DNA of 64,000 bases from Scandinavium sp002470465 (GCF_040750395.1 NZ_JBFLVD010000027.1:16245-80244); one strand, 5' to 3'; numbered from the stretch's first letter, positions 41,062 to 51,018 are shown. The notes: generated by a model from the sequence alone, not told the origin. Numbers and translations are program-made.

Positions 41062-42222
41062 ATGACGCGTAAACAAGCCACCATCGCAGTGCGTAGCGGG
41101 TTAAATGATGACGAGCAATATGGCTGCGTTGTCCCTCCGATTCACCTTTCCAGCACCTATAACTTCACCGGATTCAATGAGCCGCGTGCGCACGACTATT
41201 CCCGTCGTGGTAACCCGACGCGTGATGTCGTTCAGCGGGCGCTGGCCGAGCTGGAAGGCGGGGCAGGTGCGGTACTAACCAACACCGGTATGTCGGCGAT
41301 TCATCTGGTGACGACCGTTTTCCTGAAGCCTGGCGATCTGCTGGTGGCGCCGCACGACTGCTATGGCGGAAGCTATCGCCTGTTCGACAGCCTTGCGAAA
41401 CGCGGCTGCTACCGCGTACTGTTTGTCGATCAGGGTGATGAACAGGCGTTAAAGGCGGCGCTGGCCGAAAAACCGAAGCTGGTGCTGATCGAAAGCCCAA
41501 GTAATCCGTTGTTGCGCGTCGTGGATATTGCAAAAATTTGCGAGCTGGCGCGTGCGGCGGGTGCCGTCAGCGTGGTGGATAACACCTTCCTGAGCCCGGC
41601 GCTGCAAAATCCGCTGGCGCTGGGGGCCGATCTGGTGCTGCACTCCTGCACCAAATACCTTAATGGTCACTCTGACGTGGTGGCGGGCGTAGTGATTGCT
41701 AAAGATCAGGAAACCGTCACCGAACTGGCATGGTGGGCAAATAATATCGGCGTCACCGGCAGCGCTTTCGACAGCTACCTGCTCCTGCGCGGCCTGCGGA
41801 CGCTGAGTCCACGTATGGAAGTGGCGCAGCGTAACGCCACGGCGATTGTTGAGTTCCTGAAGCAGCAACCGCTGGTGAAAAAGCTGTATCATCCTTCCCT
41901 GCCGGAGAACCAGGGACATGAGATTGCCGCCCGCCAGCAGAAAGGGTTTGGTGCGATGCTCAGCTTTGAACTGGACGGCGATGAAAATACGCTTCGTCGT
42001 TTCCTGAGTGGGCTCTCTTTGTTCACGCTGGCAGAATCGCTGGGCGGTGTGGAAAGCCTGATTTCTCACGCGGCGACCATGACCCACGCGGGCATGGCGC
42101 CAGAAGCCCGAGCGGCGGCGGGTATTTCGGAAACGCTGCTGCGTATTTCGACCGGTATTGAAGACAGTGAAGATTTAATTGCCGACCTGGAAAATGGGTT
42201 CCGGGCAGCAAACGAGGGGTAA
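41062..42222 (+). CDS. metB: Cystathionine gamma-synthase
   Basis: This 386-residue PLP enzyme joins O-succinylhomoserine and cysteine to cystathionine, the second committed step of methionine synthesis. The PLP Lys lies in LHSCTKYLNGHSDVVAG (about 198). Other signatures are YSRRGNPTRD and SPSNPLLRVVD. It is translated from SD AGGAA and followed 2 bp later by metL in the metBL operon. Confidence 0.97.
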   Translation: MTRKQATIAVRSGLNDDEQYGCVVPPIHLSSTYNFTGFNEPRAHDYSRRGNPTRDVVQRALAELEGGAGAVLTNTGMSAIHLVTTVFLKPGDLLVAPHDCYGGSYRLFDSLAKRGCYRVLFVDQGDEQALKAALAEKPKLVLIESPSNPLLRVVDIAKICELARAAGAVSVVDNTFLSPALQNPLALGADLVLHSCTKYLNGHSDVVAGVVIAKDQETVTELAWWANNIGVTGSAFDSYLLLRGLRTLSPRMEVAQRNATAIVEFLKQQPLVKKLYHPSLPENQGHEIAARQQKGFGAMLSFELDGDENTLRRFLSGLSLFTLAESLGGVESLISHAATMTHAGMAPEARAAAGISETLLRISTGIEDSEDLIADLENGFRAANEG

Positions 42223-42224
42223 AC

Positions 42225-44657
42225 ATGAGTGTGATAGCGCAGGCAGGGGCGAAGGGTCGTCAACTGCACAAGTTTGGTGGCAGTAGTCTGGCGGATGTGA
42301 AATGTTACCTGCGCGTGGCAGGCATTATGGCTGAACACTCGCAGCCTGATGACATGATGGTCGTCTCCGCCGCTGGCAGCACCACCAACCAGTTGATCAA
42401 CTGGCTGAAGCTCAGCCAGACGGATCGCCTTTCTGCGCATCAGGTTCAGCAGTCGCTGCGCCGTTATCAGATTGAGTTGATGACTGGCCTGCTGCCTGCC
42501 GACGTGGCCGACGGCATGATTGCGGAGTTCATCCACGATCTTGAACGTCTGGCCGTACTCCTCGACGGCGGCGTGAATGACGCCGTGTACGCCGAAGTGG
42601 TGGGCCACGGTGAAGTGTGGTCCGCGCGCTTAATGTCCGCCGTGCTGCAACAGCAGGGCCTGGACGCGGCCTGGCTCGATGCCCGTTCATTTTTACGCGC
42701 CGAGCGTGCCGCTCAGCCTCAGGTTGATGAAGGCCTTTCTTTCCCGTTGCTCCAGCAGCTGTTGGCACAGCACCCGAATAAACGTCTGGTGGTGACCGGG
42801 TTTATTAGCCGCAATAACGCGGGCGAAACCGTACTGCTGGGCCGCAACGGTTCCGACTACTCCGCCACACAGATTGGCGCGCTGGCCGGCGTTTCCCGCG
42901 TCACCATCTGGAGCGACGTCGCCGGGGTTTACAGCGCCGACCCGCGTAAAGTCAAAGATGCGTGCCTGCTTCCTCTGCTGCGTCTTGATGAAGCGAGTGA
43001 ACTGGCGCGTCTGGCTGCGCCGGTACTGCATGCCCGCACGCTGCAACCCGTTTCCGGCAGCGACATCGATCTGCAACTTCGCTGTAGCTACACCCCCGAT
43101 CAGGGTTCCACCCGCATCGAACGCGTGCTGGCTTCCGGCACCGGGGCCCGTATCGTTACCAGCCATGACGACGTTTGCCTGATTGAGTTCCAGGTGCCTG
43201 CCGGCCAGGACTTTAAGCTTGCGCAGAAAGAGATCGACCTGATTCTTAAACGTTCGCAGGTGCGCCCGTTGGCCGTCGGCGTGCATACCGACCGCCACCT
43301 GCTGCAATTCTGCTACACCGCCGAAGTCGCCGACAGCGCCCTGAAATTGCTGGATGAAGCGGGCCTGCCGGGCGAACTGCGCCTGCGTCAGGGTCTGGCG
43401 CTTATCGCAATGGTCGGGGCGGGCGTCACCCGTAATCCGCTGCACTGCCACCGTTTCTGGCAGCAGCTGAAAGGCCAGCCGGTCGAGTTTACCTGGCAGT
43501 CGGAAGAGGGCATCAGCCTGGTGGCAGTGCTGCGCACTGGCCCAACGGAGAGCCTGATTCAGGGCCTGCATCAGTCGCTCTTCCGTGCGGAAAAACGCAT
43601 CGGCCTGATACTGTTCGGCAAAGGTAACATCGGTTCTCGTTGGCTGGAGCTGTTTTCCCGTGAGCAAAGTACGCTCTCAGCGCGCACCGGGTTTGAATTT
43701 GTGCTGGCAGGCGTGGTGGACAGCAGCCGCAGCCTGCTCAACTACGAAGGGCTCGACGCCAGCCGCGCGCTCGCCTTCTTTAACGATGAAGCGGTTGAGC
43801 AGGATGAAGAGTCGCTTTTCCTGTGGATGCGTGCGCATCCATACGATGACCTGGTGGTGCTTGATGTCACCGCAAGCGCTCAGCTCGCCGATCAGTATCT
43901 GGATTTTGCCAGCCACGGTTTCCACGTGATCAGCGCCAATAAGCTGGCGGGCGCGAGCACCAGCGATAAGTATCGCCAGATTCACGATGCGTTTGAGAAA
44001 ACCGGACGCCACTGGCTGTATAACGCCACCGTCGGCGCGGGCCTGCCGGTAAACCATACCGTTCGCGATCTGCGTGAAAGCGGTGATTCCATCCTCGCCA
44101 TCAGCGGTATTTTCTCCGGAACCCTCTCCTGGCTGTTCCTGCAATTTGACGGCACGGTGCCGTTTACGGAGCTGGTGGATCAGGCGTGGCAGCAAGGGCT
44201 GACCGAGCCAGATCCGCGCGTGGATCTGTCCGGTAAAGACGTGATGCGCAAGCTGGTGATCCTCGCCCGCGAAGCGGGTTATGACATCGAGCCCGATCAG
44301 GTACGCGTGGAGTCTCTGGTGCCATCGCACTGCGAGGAGGGGTCTATCGATCACTTCTTTGAGAACGGCGATGAACTGAATGAGCAGATGACTCAGCGCC
44401 TGGAGGCGGCACAGGAAATGGGACTGGTGCTGCGCTATGTGGCTCGCTTCGACGCCAACGGTAAAGCGCGTGTTGGCGTGGAGGCCGTGCGTCAGGAACA
44501 CCCGCTGGCGGCGCTGCTGCCTTGCGATAACGTTTTTGCTATCGAAAGCCGCTGGTATCGTGATAACCCGCTGGTGATTCGCGGTCCGGGTGCGGGTCGT
44601 GACGTCACTGCCGGGGCGATTCAGTCGGACATTAACCGTCTGGCGCAGCTGCTGTAG
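42225..44657 (+). CDS. metL: Bifunctional aspartokinase II / homoserine dehydrogenase II
   Basis: This 810-residue fusion has an N-terminal aspartokinase (KFGGSSLADVKCY, about 16-28, to about residue 250), a central ACT-like regulatory region (about 310-440), and a C-terminal homoserine dehydrogenase. The dehydrogenase has an NAD(P) loop LILFGKGNIGSRW (about 465) and catalytic-domain motifs NATVGAGLPV and GIFSGTLSWLF. It catalyses the first and third steps from aspartate to homoserine and is repressed, not feedback-inhibited, by methionine in E. coli. The start is 2 bp after metB. Confidence 0.97.
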   Translation: MSVIAQAGAKGRQLHKFGGSSLADVKCYLRVAGIMAEHSQPDDMMVVSAAGSTTNQLINWLKLSQTDRLSAHQVQQSLRRYQIELMTGLLPADVADGMIAEFIHDLERLAVLLDGGVNDAVYAEVVGHGEVWSARLMSAVLQQQGLDAAWLDARSFLRAERAAQPQVDEGLSFPLLQQLLAQHPNKRLVVTGFISRNNAGETVLLGRNGSDYSATQIGALAGVSRVTIWSDVAGVYSADPRKVKDACLLPLLRLDEASELARLAAPVLHARTLQPVSGSDIDLQLRCSYTPDQGSTRIERVLASGTGARIVTSHDDVCLIEFQVPAGQDFKLAQKEIDLILKRSQVRPLAVGVHTDRHLLQFCYTAEVADSALKLLDEAGLPGELRLRQGLALIAMVGAGVTRNPLHCHRFWQQLKGQPVEFTWQSEEGISLVAVLRTGPTESLIQGLHQSLFRAEKRIGLILFGKGNIGSRWLELFSREQSTLSARTGFEFVLAGVVDSSRSLLNYEGLDASRALAFFNDEAVEQDEESLFLWMRAHPYDDLVVLDVTASAQLADQYLDFASHGFHVISANKLAGASTSDKYRQIHDAFEKTGRHWLYNATVGAGLPVNHTVRDLRESGDSILAISGIFSGTLSWLFLQFDGTVPFTELVDQAWQQGLTEPDPRVDLSGKDVMRKLVILAREAGYDIEPDQVRVESLVPSHCEEGSIDHFFENGDELNEQMTQRLEAAQEMGLVLRYVARFDANGKARVGVEAVRQEHPLAALLPCDNVFAIESRWYRDNPLVIRGPGAGRDVTAGAIQSDINRLAQLL

Positions 44658-44665
44658 CCTCTTCT

Positions 44666-44712
44666 GCGCCTGCATTCAGGGCAGGCCCGGCAAGCTTTCG
44701 CCGCCGGGCACT
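44666..44712. repeat. REP-like element downstream of metL
   Basis: GCAGGCCCGGCAAGC and GCCGCCGGGCACTGCC arms of the same REP family lie 8 bp after the metL stop, in the metL-metF spacer. Confidence 0.75.
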
Positions 44713-44807
44713 GCCTCTGCCTTATGAATAATTTTCACCTTCCCTGAACAAACCTCACTCCTTGTGCGTTATTTTTAGTTGACTGCCCGTCGCTTTTCAG
44801 TCATTTT

Positions 44808-44839
44808 TGACTTCTGGACGTCTAAACGTATAGATGCTC
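44808..44839. promoter_or_regulatory. Four tandem met boxes upstream of metF
   Basis: Octamers TGACTTCT, GGACGTCT, AAACGTAT and AGATGCTC compare with AGACGTCT. They end 40 bp before the metF ATG, as expected for MetJ repression. Confidence 0.85.
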
Positions 44840-44879
44840 ATAACATAATAAACAACACAGAAGATTGAAGAGGTAAGGT

Positions 44880-45767
44880 ATGAGCTTTTTTCACGCCAAC
44901 CAGCGGGAAGCCCTGAATCAGAGCCTGGCCGAAGTACAGGGCCAGATTAATGTTTCCTTCGAGTTTTTTCCGCCGCGCACCAGTGAAATGGAGCAGACCT
45001 TATGGGCTTCTATCGATCGACTGAGCAGCCTGAAGCCGAAATTTGTGTCCGTCACCTACGGGGCAAACTCCGGCGAGCGTGACCGCACTCACAGCATCAT
45101 CAAAGGCATCAAGGAGAGAACCGGGCTGGAAGCCGCCCCACATCTGACCTGTATTGACGCTTCCCGCGACGAGCTGCGCGCCATTGCCCAGGATTACTGG
45201 AATAACGGCATCCGCCATATCGTCGCTTTGCGCGGCGACCTGCCGCCGGGCAGCGGAAAGCCGGATATGTACGCGGCGGATTTGGTCGGCCTGCTGAAAG
45301 AAGTCGGTGACTTCGATATTTCCGTCGCCGCTTATCCGGAAGTACACCCGGAGGCGAAAAGCGCACAGGCGGACCTGCTGAACCTGAAGCGCAAAGTCGA
45401 TGCTGGCGCAAGCCGCGCGATTACCCAGTTCTTCTTTGACGTTGAAAGCTACCTGCGTTTTCGCGACCGCTGCGCGTCAACCGGCATCGACGTGGAAATC
45501 ATTCCCGGTATTCTGCCGGTGTCGAACTTCAAACAGGCGAAGAAATTTGCTGATATGACCAACGTACGCATCCCGACATGGATGGCGAAAATGTTTGAAG
45601 GGCTGGACGACGATGCCGAAACCCGCAAGCTGGTGGGCGCGAACATCGCTATGGACATGGTGAAAATCCTCAGTCGCGAAGGCGTCAAGGACTTCCATTT
45701 CTATACGTTGAACCGTGCTGAAATGAGCTACGCTATCTGCCATACGCTGGGCGTGCGCCCGGCGTAA
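44880..45767 (+). CDS. metF: 5,10-methylenetetrahydrofolate reductase
   Basis: This 295-residue FAD-dependent TIM-barrel enzyme makes 5-methyl-THF for MetE and MetH. Characteristic segments are SFEFFPPRTSEME (catalytic Glu28), PHLTCIDASRDEL, RHIVALRGDLPPG (Asp120) and AITQFFFDVESYLRF. It is monocistronic under MetJ control and is followed by a strong terminator. Confidence 0.97.
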   Translation: MSFFHANQREALNQSLAEVQGQINVSFEFFPPRTSEMEQTLWASIDRLSSLKPKFVSVTYGANSGERDRTHSIIKGIKERTGLEAAPHLTCIDASRDELRAIAQDYWNNGIRHIVALRGDLPPGSGKPDMYAADLVGLLKEVGDFDISVAAYPEVHPEAKSAQADLLNLKRKVDAGASRAITQFFFDVESYLRFRDRCASTGIDVEIIPGILPVSNFKQAKKFADMTNVRIPTWMAKMFEGLDDDAETRKLVGANIAMDMVKILSREGVKDFHFYTLNRAEMSYAICHTLGVRPA

Positions 45768-45769
45768 CG

Positions 45770-45801
45770 ATAAGGCCCTCTCCCGAGGGCCTTATTTTTT
45801 G
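45770..45801 (+). terminator. Rho-independent terminator of metF
   Basis: ATAAGGCCCTC-TCCC-GAGGGCCTTAT (45770-45795) is followed by a T-run. Confidence 0.92.
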
Positions 45802-45956
45802 TGCCCCTCTTTTCCCGCCTTAGCTTTCGCTTAAATTACGAAGAAATGCTGACAGATCATTGACCTGTTTACCTTGCATAATCCAGGGTTATTGTCGAAA
45901 GTTTACGGACGCGTCGACATTTCTATGAAGAACTTTTGTTATCGTGTGGATGGCCA

Positions 45957-46000
45957 GAAGGAAACAACTATCAAATCTGTAGATTTTATCATCTATAACT
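45957..46000 (+). promoter_or_regulatory. OxyR-type site and -10 of katG
   Basis: GAAG-N7-CTAT-N7-GTAG-N7-CATC (45957-45993) keeps the 7-nt spacing of the OxyR motif ATAG-N7-CTAT-N7-ATAG-N7-CTAT, with imperfect tetranucleotides. TATAAC at 45995-46000 is the probable -10. Activator contact just upstream of -10 is the katG arrangement in E. coli. Confidence 0.65.
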
Positions 46001-46051
46001 AATCTGCAGAGCTGTATATCCTGGTATGAAAACACTGAAGGGAGCAGGAAG

Positions 46052-48232
46052 ATGAGCAATAACGAAAACGATCATAACGCAGCATCCGCAGGAAAATGCC
46101 CGTTTCATCAGGGCGGTCATGATGAAAGCGCAGGAGCCGGAACCAGCAGCCGTGACTGGTGGCCGAAACAGCTTCGGGTCGATCTCCTCAATCAGCACTC
46201 CAGCCGCTCGAATCCACTGGGCGAAGATTTTGATTACCGTAAAGAATTCAGCAAACTGGACTACTCCGCCCTGAAAGGCGAGCTCAAAGCGCTGTTAACC
46301 GACTCTCAACCCTGGTGGCCAGCCGACTGGGGTAACTATGCAGGCTTGTTTATCCGTATGGCGTGGCACGGTGCAGGAACCTACCGCTCCGTTGATGGCC
46401 GTGGCGGTGCTGGTCGCGGCCAGCAGCGCTTTGCGCCGCTCAACTCCTGGCCGGATAACGTCAGTCTCGACAAGGCCCGCCGTCTGCTGTGGCCAATCAA
46501 ACAAAAATACGGTCAGAAAATCTCCTGGGCTGACCTGTTCATCCTGGCCGGTAACGTGGCGCTGGAAAACTCCGGCTTCCGTACTTTCGGCTTTGGTGCC
46601 GGACGCGAAGACGTCTGGGAACCGGATATGGACGTGAACTGGGGTGATGAAACCACCTGGCTGAAGCACCGTGATCCGGAAGAACTGGCGAAACGCCCGC
46701 TTGCGGCCACCGAGATGGGCCTGATTTACGTTAACCCGGAAGGGCCAAACGCCAGCGGTGAACCGCTCTCTGCGGCATCCGCCATTCGCGCTACCTTTGG
46801 CAACATGGGCATGAACGACGAAGAGACCGTTGCGTTGATCGCCGGTGGCCACACCCTGGGTAAAACCCACGGTGCCGGGTCGGCCACAAATGTGGGCGCC
46901 GATCCGGAAGCTGCGCCGATTGAATCTCAGGGCCTGGGCTGGGCCAGCACGCACGGCAGCGGCGTTGGCGCAGATGCCATTACCTCCGGTCTGGAAGTGG
47001 TCTGGACGCAGACCCCAACCCAATGGAGCAACTACTTCTTCGAAAACCTGTACAAATACGAGTGGGTGCAGACCCGCAGTCCGGCCGGGGCTATCCAGTT
47101 TGAAGCGGTCGATGCGCCAGAAATCATTCCCGATCCGTTCGACCCATCGAAAAAACGTAAGCCAACCATGCTGGTTACTGACCTGACGCTGCGTTTCGAT
47201 CCGGATTTCGACAAAATTTCCCGTCGCTTCCTCAACGATCCACAAGCGTTTAACGAAGCCTTTGCCCGTGCGTGGTTCAAACTGACCCACCGTGATATGG
47301 GGCCAAAAGCGCGTTACATCGGCCCGGAAGTGCCGAAAGAAGATCTGATTTGGCAGGATCCGCTGCCGAAAGCGACCCACAGCCCGACGCCTGCGGATAT
47401 CGACAAACTGAAGGCAGAGATTGCCCATGCGGGTCTTTCCGTCAGCGAACTGGTTTCCGTCGCCTGGGCCTCTGCTTCCACCTTCCGTGGCGGCGATAAG
47501 CGCGGTGGCGCGAACGGTGCACGTCTGGCGCTGGCCCCTCAGCGCGACTGGGACGTCAACGCCGTGGCGGCTAAAGCGCTGCCTGCGCTGGAAGCTATCC
47601 AGAAAGCGTCTGGTAAAGCATCACTGGCAGATATTATCGTACTGGCGGGCGTTGTCGGCATTGAGCAGGCTGCAGAAGCCGCTGGCGTTAGCGTGCGGGT
47701 GCCGTTTATTCCAGGACGTGTGGATGCAAGTCAGGATCAGACCGACGTTGAAATGTTCAATCTGATGAAGCCGGTCGCCGATGGCTTCCGTAACTACCGC
47801 GCTCGTGTGGATGCGGCAACCACGGAATCTCTGCTGATTGATAAAGCGCAGCAGCTGACGCTGACCGCGCCGGAACTGACCGTGCTGGTGGGTGGTCTGC
47901 GCGTGTTGGGCGCTAACTTCGATGGTAGCAAAGCGGGCGTATTCACCGACCGTCCTGGCGTCCTCAGCAACGACTTCTTCGTTAATCTGCTGGATATGCG
48001 CAACGAATGGAAAGCGACAGACGAGTCTGCTGAGCTGTTCGAGGGTCGCTGCCGTCAGAGCGGTGAAGTGAAGTACACCGCAACCCGTGCAGACCTGGTG
48101 TTTGGTTCCAACGCTGTCCTGCGCGCGCTGGCGGAAGTGTACGCCTGCGGTGATGCCAAAGAGAAGTTCGTCAAAGACTTCGTCGTGGCATGGGTGAAAG
48201 TGATGAACCTGGATCGCTTCGACCTGCAGTAA
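46052..48232 (+). CDS. katG: Catalase-peroxidase HPI
   Basis: This 726-residue heme enzyme destroys hydrogen peroxide and is an OxyR target. The distal site IRMAWHGAGTYR (Arg102, Trp105, His106) and proximal His in AGGHTLGKTHGAG (about 267) are visible. The Trp105-Tyr226-Met252 crosslink residues appear to be present (GLIYVNPEG, TFGNMGMND). The second half is the degenerate duplicated domain. SD AGGAAG precedes the ATG. It is followed directly by the convergent ppc; the frw-pfl-eptC block of E. coli is absent. Confidence 0.97.
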   Translation: MSNNENDHNAASAGKCPFHQGGHDESAGAGTSSRDWWPKQLRVDLLNQHSSRSNPLGEDFDYRKEFSKLDYSALKGELKALLTDSQPWWPADWGNYAGLFIRMAWHGAGTYRSVDGRGGAGRGQQRFAPLNSWPDNVSLDKARRLLWPIKQKYGQKISWADLFILAGNVALENSGFRTFGFGAGREDVWEPDMDVNWGDETTWLKHRDPEELAKRPLAATEMGLIYVNPEGPNASGEPLSAASAIRATFGNMGMNDEETVALIAGGHTLGKTHGAGSATNVGADPEAAPIESQGLGWASTHGSGVGADAITSGLEVVWTQTPTQWSNYFFENLYKYEWVQTRSPAGAIQFEAVDAPEIIPDPFDPSKKRKPTMLVTDLTLRFDPDFDKISRRFLNDPQAFNEAFARAWFKLTHRDMGPKARYIGPEVPKEDLIWQDPLPKATHSPTPADIDKLKAEIAHAGLSVSELVSVAWASASTFRGGDKRGGANGARLALAPQRDWDVNAVAAKALPALEAIQKASGKASLADIIVLAGVVGIEQAAEAAGVSVRVPFIPGRVDASQDQTDVEMFNLMKPVADGFRNYRARVDAATTESLLIDKAQQLTLTAPELTVLVGGLRVLGANFDGSKAGVFTDRPGVLSNDFFVNLLDMRNEWKATDESAELFEGRCRQSGEVKYTATRADLVFGSNAVLRALAEVYACGDAKEKFVKDFVVAWVKVMNLDRFDLQ

Positions 48233-48250
48233 TTCTGCGTTTAGTATAAA

Positions 48251-48277
48251 AAATCCCCGCTTTCGAGCGGGGATTTT
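48251..48277 (+). terminator. Rho-independent terminator of katG
   Basis: AAATCCCCGCT-TTCG-AGCGGGGATTT has a UUCG-like loop and a T-run. Confidence 0.92.
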
Positions 48278-48286
48278 TGTTTTAGC

Positions 48287-48357
48287 TACCCGGTGGTACT
48301 GCATTTGCCGGGCCTGCGAGGTTTCGCAGGTCGGGTAAGCAAAGCGCCACCCGACAT
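48287..48357. repeat. REP/BIME repeat between katG and ppc
   Basis: Arms ACCCGGTGGTACTGCATTTG and GTAAGCAAAGCGCCACCCG surround a central hairpin GCCTGCGAG-GTTT-CGCAGGT. It lies at the 3' ends of two convergent genes. Confidence 0.8.
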
Positions 48358-48366
48358 TTCCGGCCA

Positions 48367-51018
48367 TCAACCTGTATTACGCATACCTGCTGCCACGCCC
48401 GCGATGGTGACCATCAGGGCTTGCTCAACGCGTGGGTCCGGCTCTTTGCCTTGCTCTTCCGCCAGACGTGAACGGTGAAGCAGTTCGGCCTGAAGCACGT
48501 TCAGCGGGTCGGTGTAGATGTTACGCAGCTGGATAGACTCGGCAATCCACGGTAAATCTGCCATCAGGTGTGAATCGTTGGCGATATCCAGAACCACCTT
48601 GATGTCCGCTTCCAGCAGCTGGCGCAGCTCGGCACCTAATGGCCACAGCTCTTTCTTCACCAGGCGCTGATCGTAGTATTCCGCCAGCCACAGGTCGGCT
48701 TTGGCGAACACCATCTCCAGCATGCCCAGGCGGGTAGAGAAGAATGGCCAGTCGCGGCACATGACTTCCAGTTCGCTCTGCTTGCCGTCTTCCACCACTT
48801 TTTGCAACGCGGCGCCGGCACCGAGCCAGGCTGGCAGCATCAGGCGGTTCTGCGTCCAGGCAAAGATCCACGGAATGGCGCGCAGCGATTCCACACCGCC
48901 GGTCGGACGGCGCTTCGCCGGGCGTGAACCCAGCGGCAGTTTACCCAGCTCCTGCTCCGGCGTGGCGGAACGGAAGTACGGCACGAAATCTTTGTTTTCA
49001 CGCACGTAGCCACGGTACATCTCACAGGAAATGTCGGACAGTTTGGCCATGATATGACGCCATTCCGGCTTCGGCTCCGGCGGCGGCAGGAGGTTGGCTT
49101 CCAGAATGGCGCTGGTATAGAGCGACAGGCTACTGATGGTCACTTCAGGCAGGCCGTACTTGAAGCGGATCATCTCGCCCTGCTCGGTCACGCGCAGGCC
49201 GCCTTTCAGGCTACCCGGCGGCTGAGAGAGCAGTGCCGCGTGTGCAGGTGCACCACCACGACCAATGGAGCCGCCGCGTCCGTGGAACAGCGTCAGCTCA
49301 ATACCTGCTTTTTCACAGGTTTTGATCAGAGCGTCCTGAGCCTGATACTGTGCCCAGGAGGCGGCCATCACGCCCGCGTCTTTTGCGGAGTCGGAATAGC
49401 CAATCATCACCATCTGCTTGCCGGAGATGAAGCCACGATACCAGTCGATGTTCAGCAGCTGCGTCATGACATCGTTGGCGTTATTGAGGTCATCGAGGGT
49501 TTCAAACAGCGGCGCGACCGGCAGCGCAAAGCCGATACCCGCTTCTTTCAGCAGCAGGTGCACGGCCAGCACGTCGGAAGGCGTTTTCGCCATCGAAATC
49601 ACGTACGCGGCGACAGAGCCTTTCGGCGCTTCGGCAATGACTTTGCAGGTGTCGAGCACTTCGCGGGTTTCTTCGCTTGGCTCCCACTGGCGCGGCAGCA
49701 GCGGACGCTTGGAGTTCAGCTCGCGGATCAGGAACGCCTGTTTGTCGGCTTCGGACCAGCTTTCGTAGTCGCCGATGCCGAGATAGCGGGTCAGTTCACC
49801 CAGCGCTTCGGTATGGCGGGTGCTTTCCTGACGCACGTCGATACGCACCAGCGGTACGCCAAAACACTTCACGCGACGCAGGGTGTCGAGCAGCTCACCG
49901 TTGGCGATAATGCCCATGCCGCAGGCCTGAAGAGATTTGTAGCAGGCGTAAAGCGGTTCCCAAAGTTGTTCATTCTGGGTCAGCAGGCCCGCCGGTTTTG
50001 GCAGTTTCTCGCCTTTCAGACGCGCTTCGAGCCAGGCCTGAGTCGCCATCAGCTGGCTGCGGATAGTTTTCAGCAGGTAGCGATACGGTTCTGCGGCGCC
50101 CGCTTCACCCACGTATTCACGCAGCTCATCGGTGCAGTCGACCATCGAGAGTTCAGAGATAAGTAGTTGAATATCTTTCAGGAACAGATCGGTGGCCTTC
50201 CAGCGACCGAGCAGCAGTACGGTCCGTGTGATATCGGCGGTCACATTCGGGTTACCGTCACGGTCGCCGCCCATCCAGGAGGTGAAACGGACAGGCACGA
50301 AGTCAACCGGCAGCTGATAGCCAAGGTTTTCTTCCAGCTGTTCGTTGAGCTCGCGCAGGTAATCTGGCACGCCCTCCCAGAGGCTGTTTTCGACCACCGC
50401 AAAGCCCCATTTGGCTTCATCCACCGGGCTTGGGCGATGCTTACGGATTTCATCAGTGTGCCAGGACTGCGCAATCAGCTGGCGCAGACGGCGCATCAGG
50501 CTGTGGCGTTCATAGTCCGCAATATCTTTATTATCCAGCTGCTTAAGACAGCTGTTCACTTCGCCCATTTTGTGGATCAGCGTCCGGCGGGTGATTTCCG
50601 TCGGGTGTGCAGTCAGCACCAGCTCCAGCGACAGTGCTTCTACGGCTTTTTTAATGGTCGCTTCGTTCAGGTTTGGCTGATCTTTGAGTTTACGCAGAGT
50701 GCGGGCAATGACTTCCGGGTTGCTGGCCGCTTCGCCGTTGGGCGAAATGCTGTGGTATTGCTCGGCGGTATTCGCCAGATTCAGAAACTGACTGAAGGCA
50801 CGGGCGACCGGCAGCAGCTCGTCGTTGGAGAGGTTCTGCAACGTGGTGAGCAGCTCCTGGCGGTTGGCTTCATTGCCCGCACGGGAGGATTTTGACAACT
50901 TACGAATGGTTTCAACGCGATCAAGAATGTTCTCGCCAAGGGCATCCTTGATGGTTTCCCCTAACACCTTACCGAGCATACTGACATTACTACGCAAAGC
51001 GGAATATTGTTCGTTCAT
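48367..51018 (-). CDS. ppc: Phosphoenolpyruvate carboxylase
   Basis: This 883-residue anaplerotic enzyme forms oxaloacetate from PEP and bicarbonate and is a tetramer activated by acetyl-CoA. The active-site segments are LTAHPTEITRRTL (His138), MIGYSDSAKDAG (Lys546), and the Gly-rich FHGRGGSIGRGGAP (Arg587 region). The C-terminus MRNTG is the conserved aspartate-inhibitor tail. ATG 51018 (MNEQYSALRSNV) is chosen by homology over the frame start at 51030. Confidence 0.97.
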   Translation of the reverse strand: MNEQYSALRSNVSMLGKVLGETIKDALGENILDRVETIRKLSKSSRAGNEANRQELLTTLQNLSNDELLPVARAFSQFLNLANTAEQYHSISPNGEAASNPEVIARTLRKLKDQPNLNEATIKKAVEALSLELVLTAHPTEITRRTLIHKMGEVNSCLKQLDNKDIADYERHSLMRRLRQLIAQSWHTDEIRKHRPSPVDEAKWGFAVVENSLWEGVPDYLRELNEQLEENLGYQLPVDFVPVRFTSWMGGDRDGNPNVTADITRTVLLLGRWKATDLFLKDIQLLISELSMVDCTDELREYVGEAGAAEPYRYLLKTIRSQLMATQAWLEARLKGEKLPKPAGLLTQNEQLWEPLYACYKSLQACGMGIIANGELLDTLRRVKCFGVPLVRIDVRQESTRHTEALGELTRYLGIGDYESWSEADKQAFLIRELNSKRPLLPRQWEPSEETREVLDTCKVIAEAPKGSVAAYVISMAKTPSDVLAVHLLLKEAGIGFALPVAPLFETLDDLNNANDVMTQLLNIDWYRGFISGKQMVMIGYSDSAKDAGVMAASWAQYQAQDALIKTCEKAGIELTLFHGRGGSIGRGGAPAHAALLSQPPGSLKGGLRVTEQGEMIRFKYGLPEVTISSLSLYTSAILEANLLPPPEPKPEWRHIMAKLSDISCEMYRGYVRENKDFVPYFRSATPEQELGKLPLGSRPAKRRPTGGVESLRAIPWIFAWTQNRLMLPAWLGAGAALQKVVEDGKQSELEVMCRDWPFFSTRLGMLEMVFAKADLWLAEYYDQRLVKKELWPLGAELRQLLEADIKVVLDIANDSHLMADLPWIAESIQLRNIYTDPLNVLQAELLHRSRLAEEQGKEPDPRVEQALMVTIAGVAAGMRNTG

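Noticed and set aside
42693..44675. Two ORFs of more than 320 codons on the minus strand under metL
   Set aside because: They are shadow frames of a GC-rich coding gene with no recognisable domain; metL itself is full length.
49054..50166. 370-residue ORF opposite ppc
   Set aside because: Antisense open frame produced by high GC at third positions; ppc is intact and conserved throughout.
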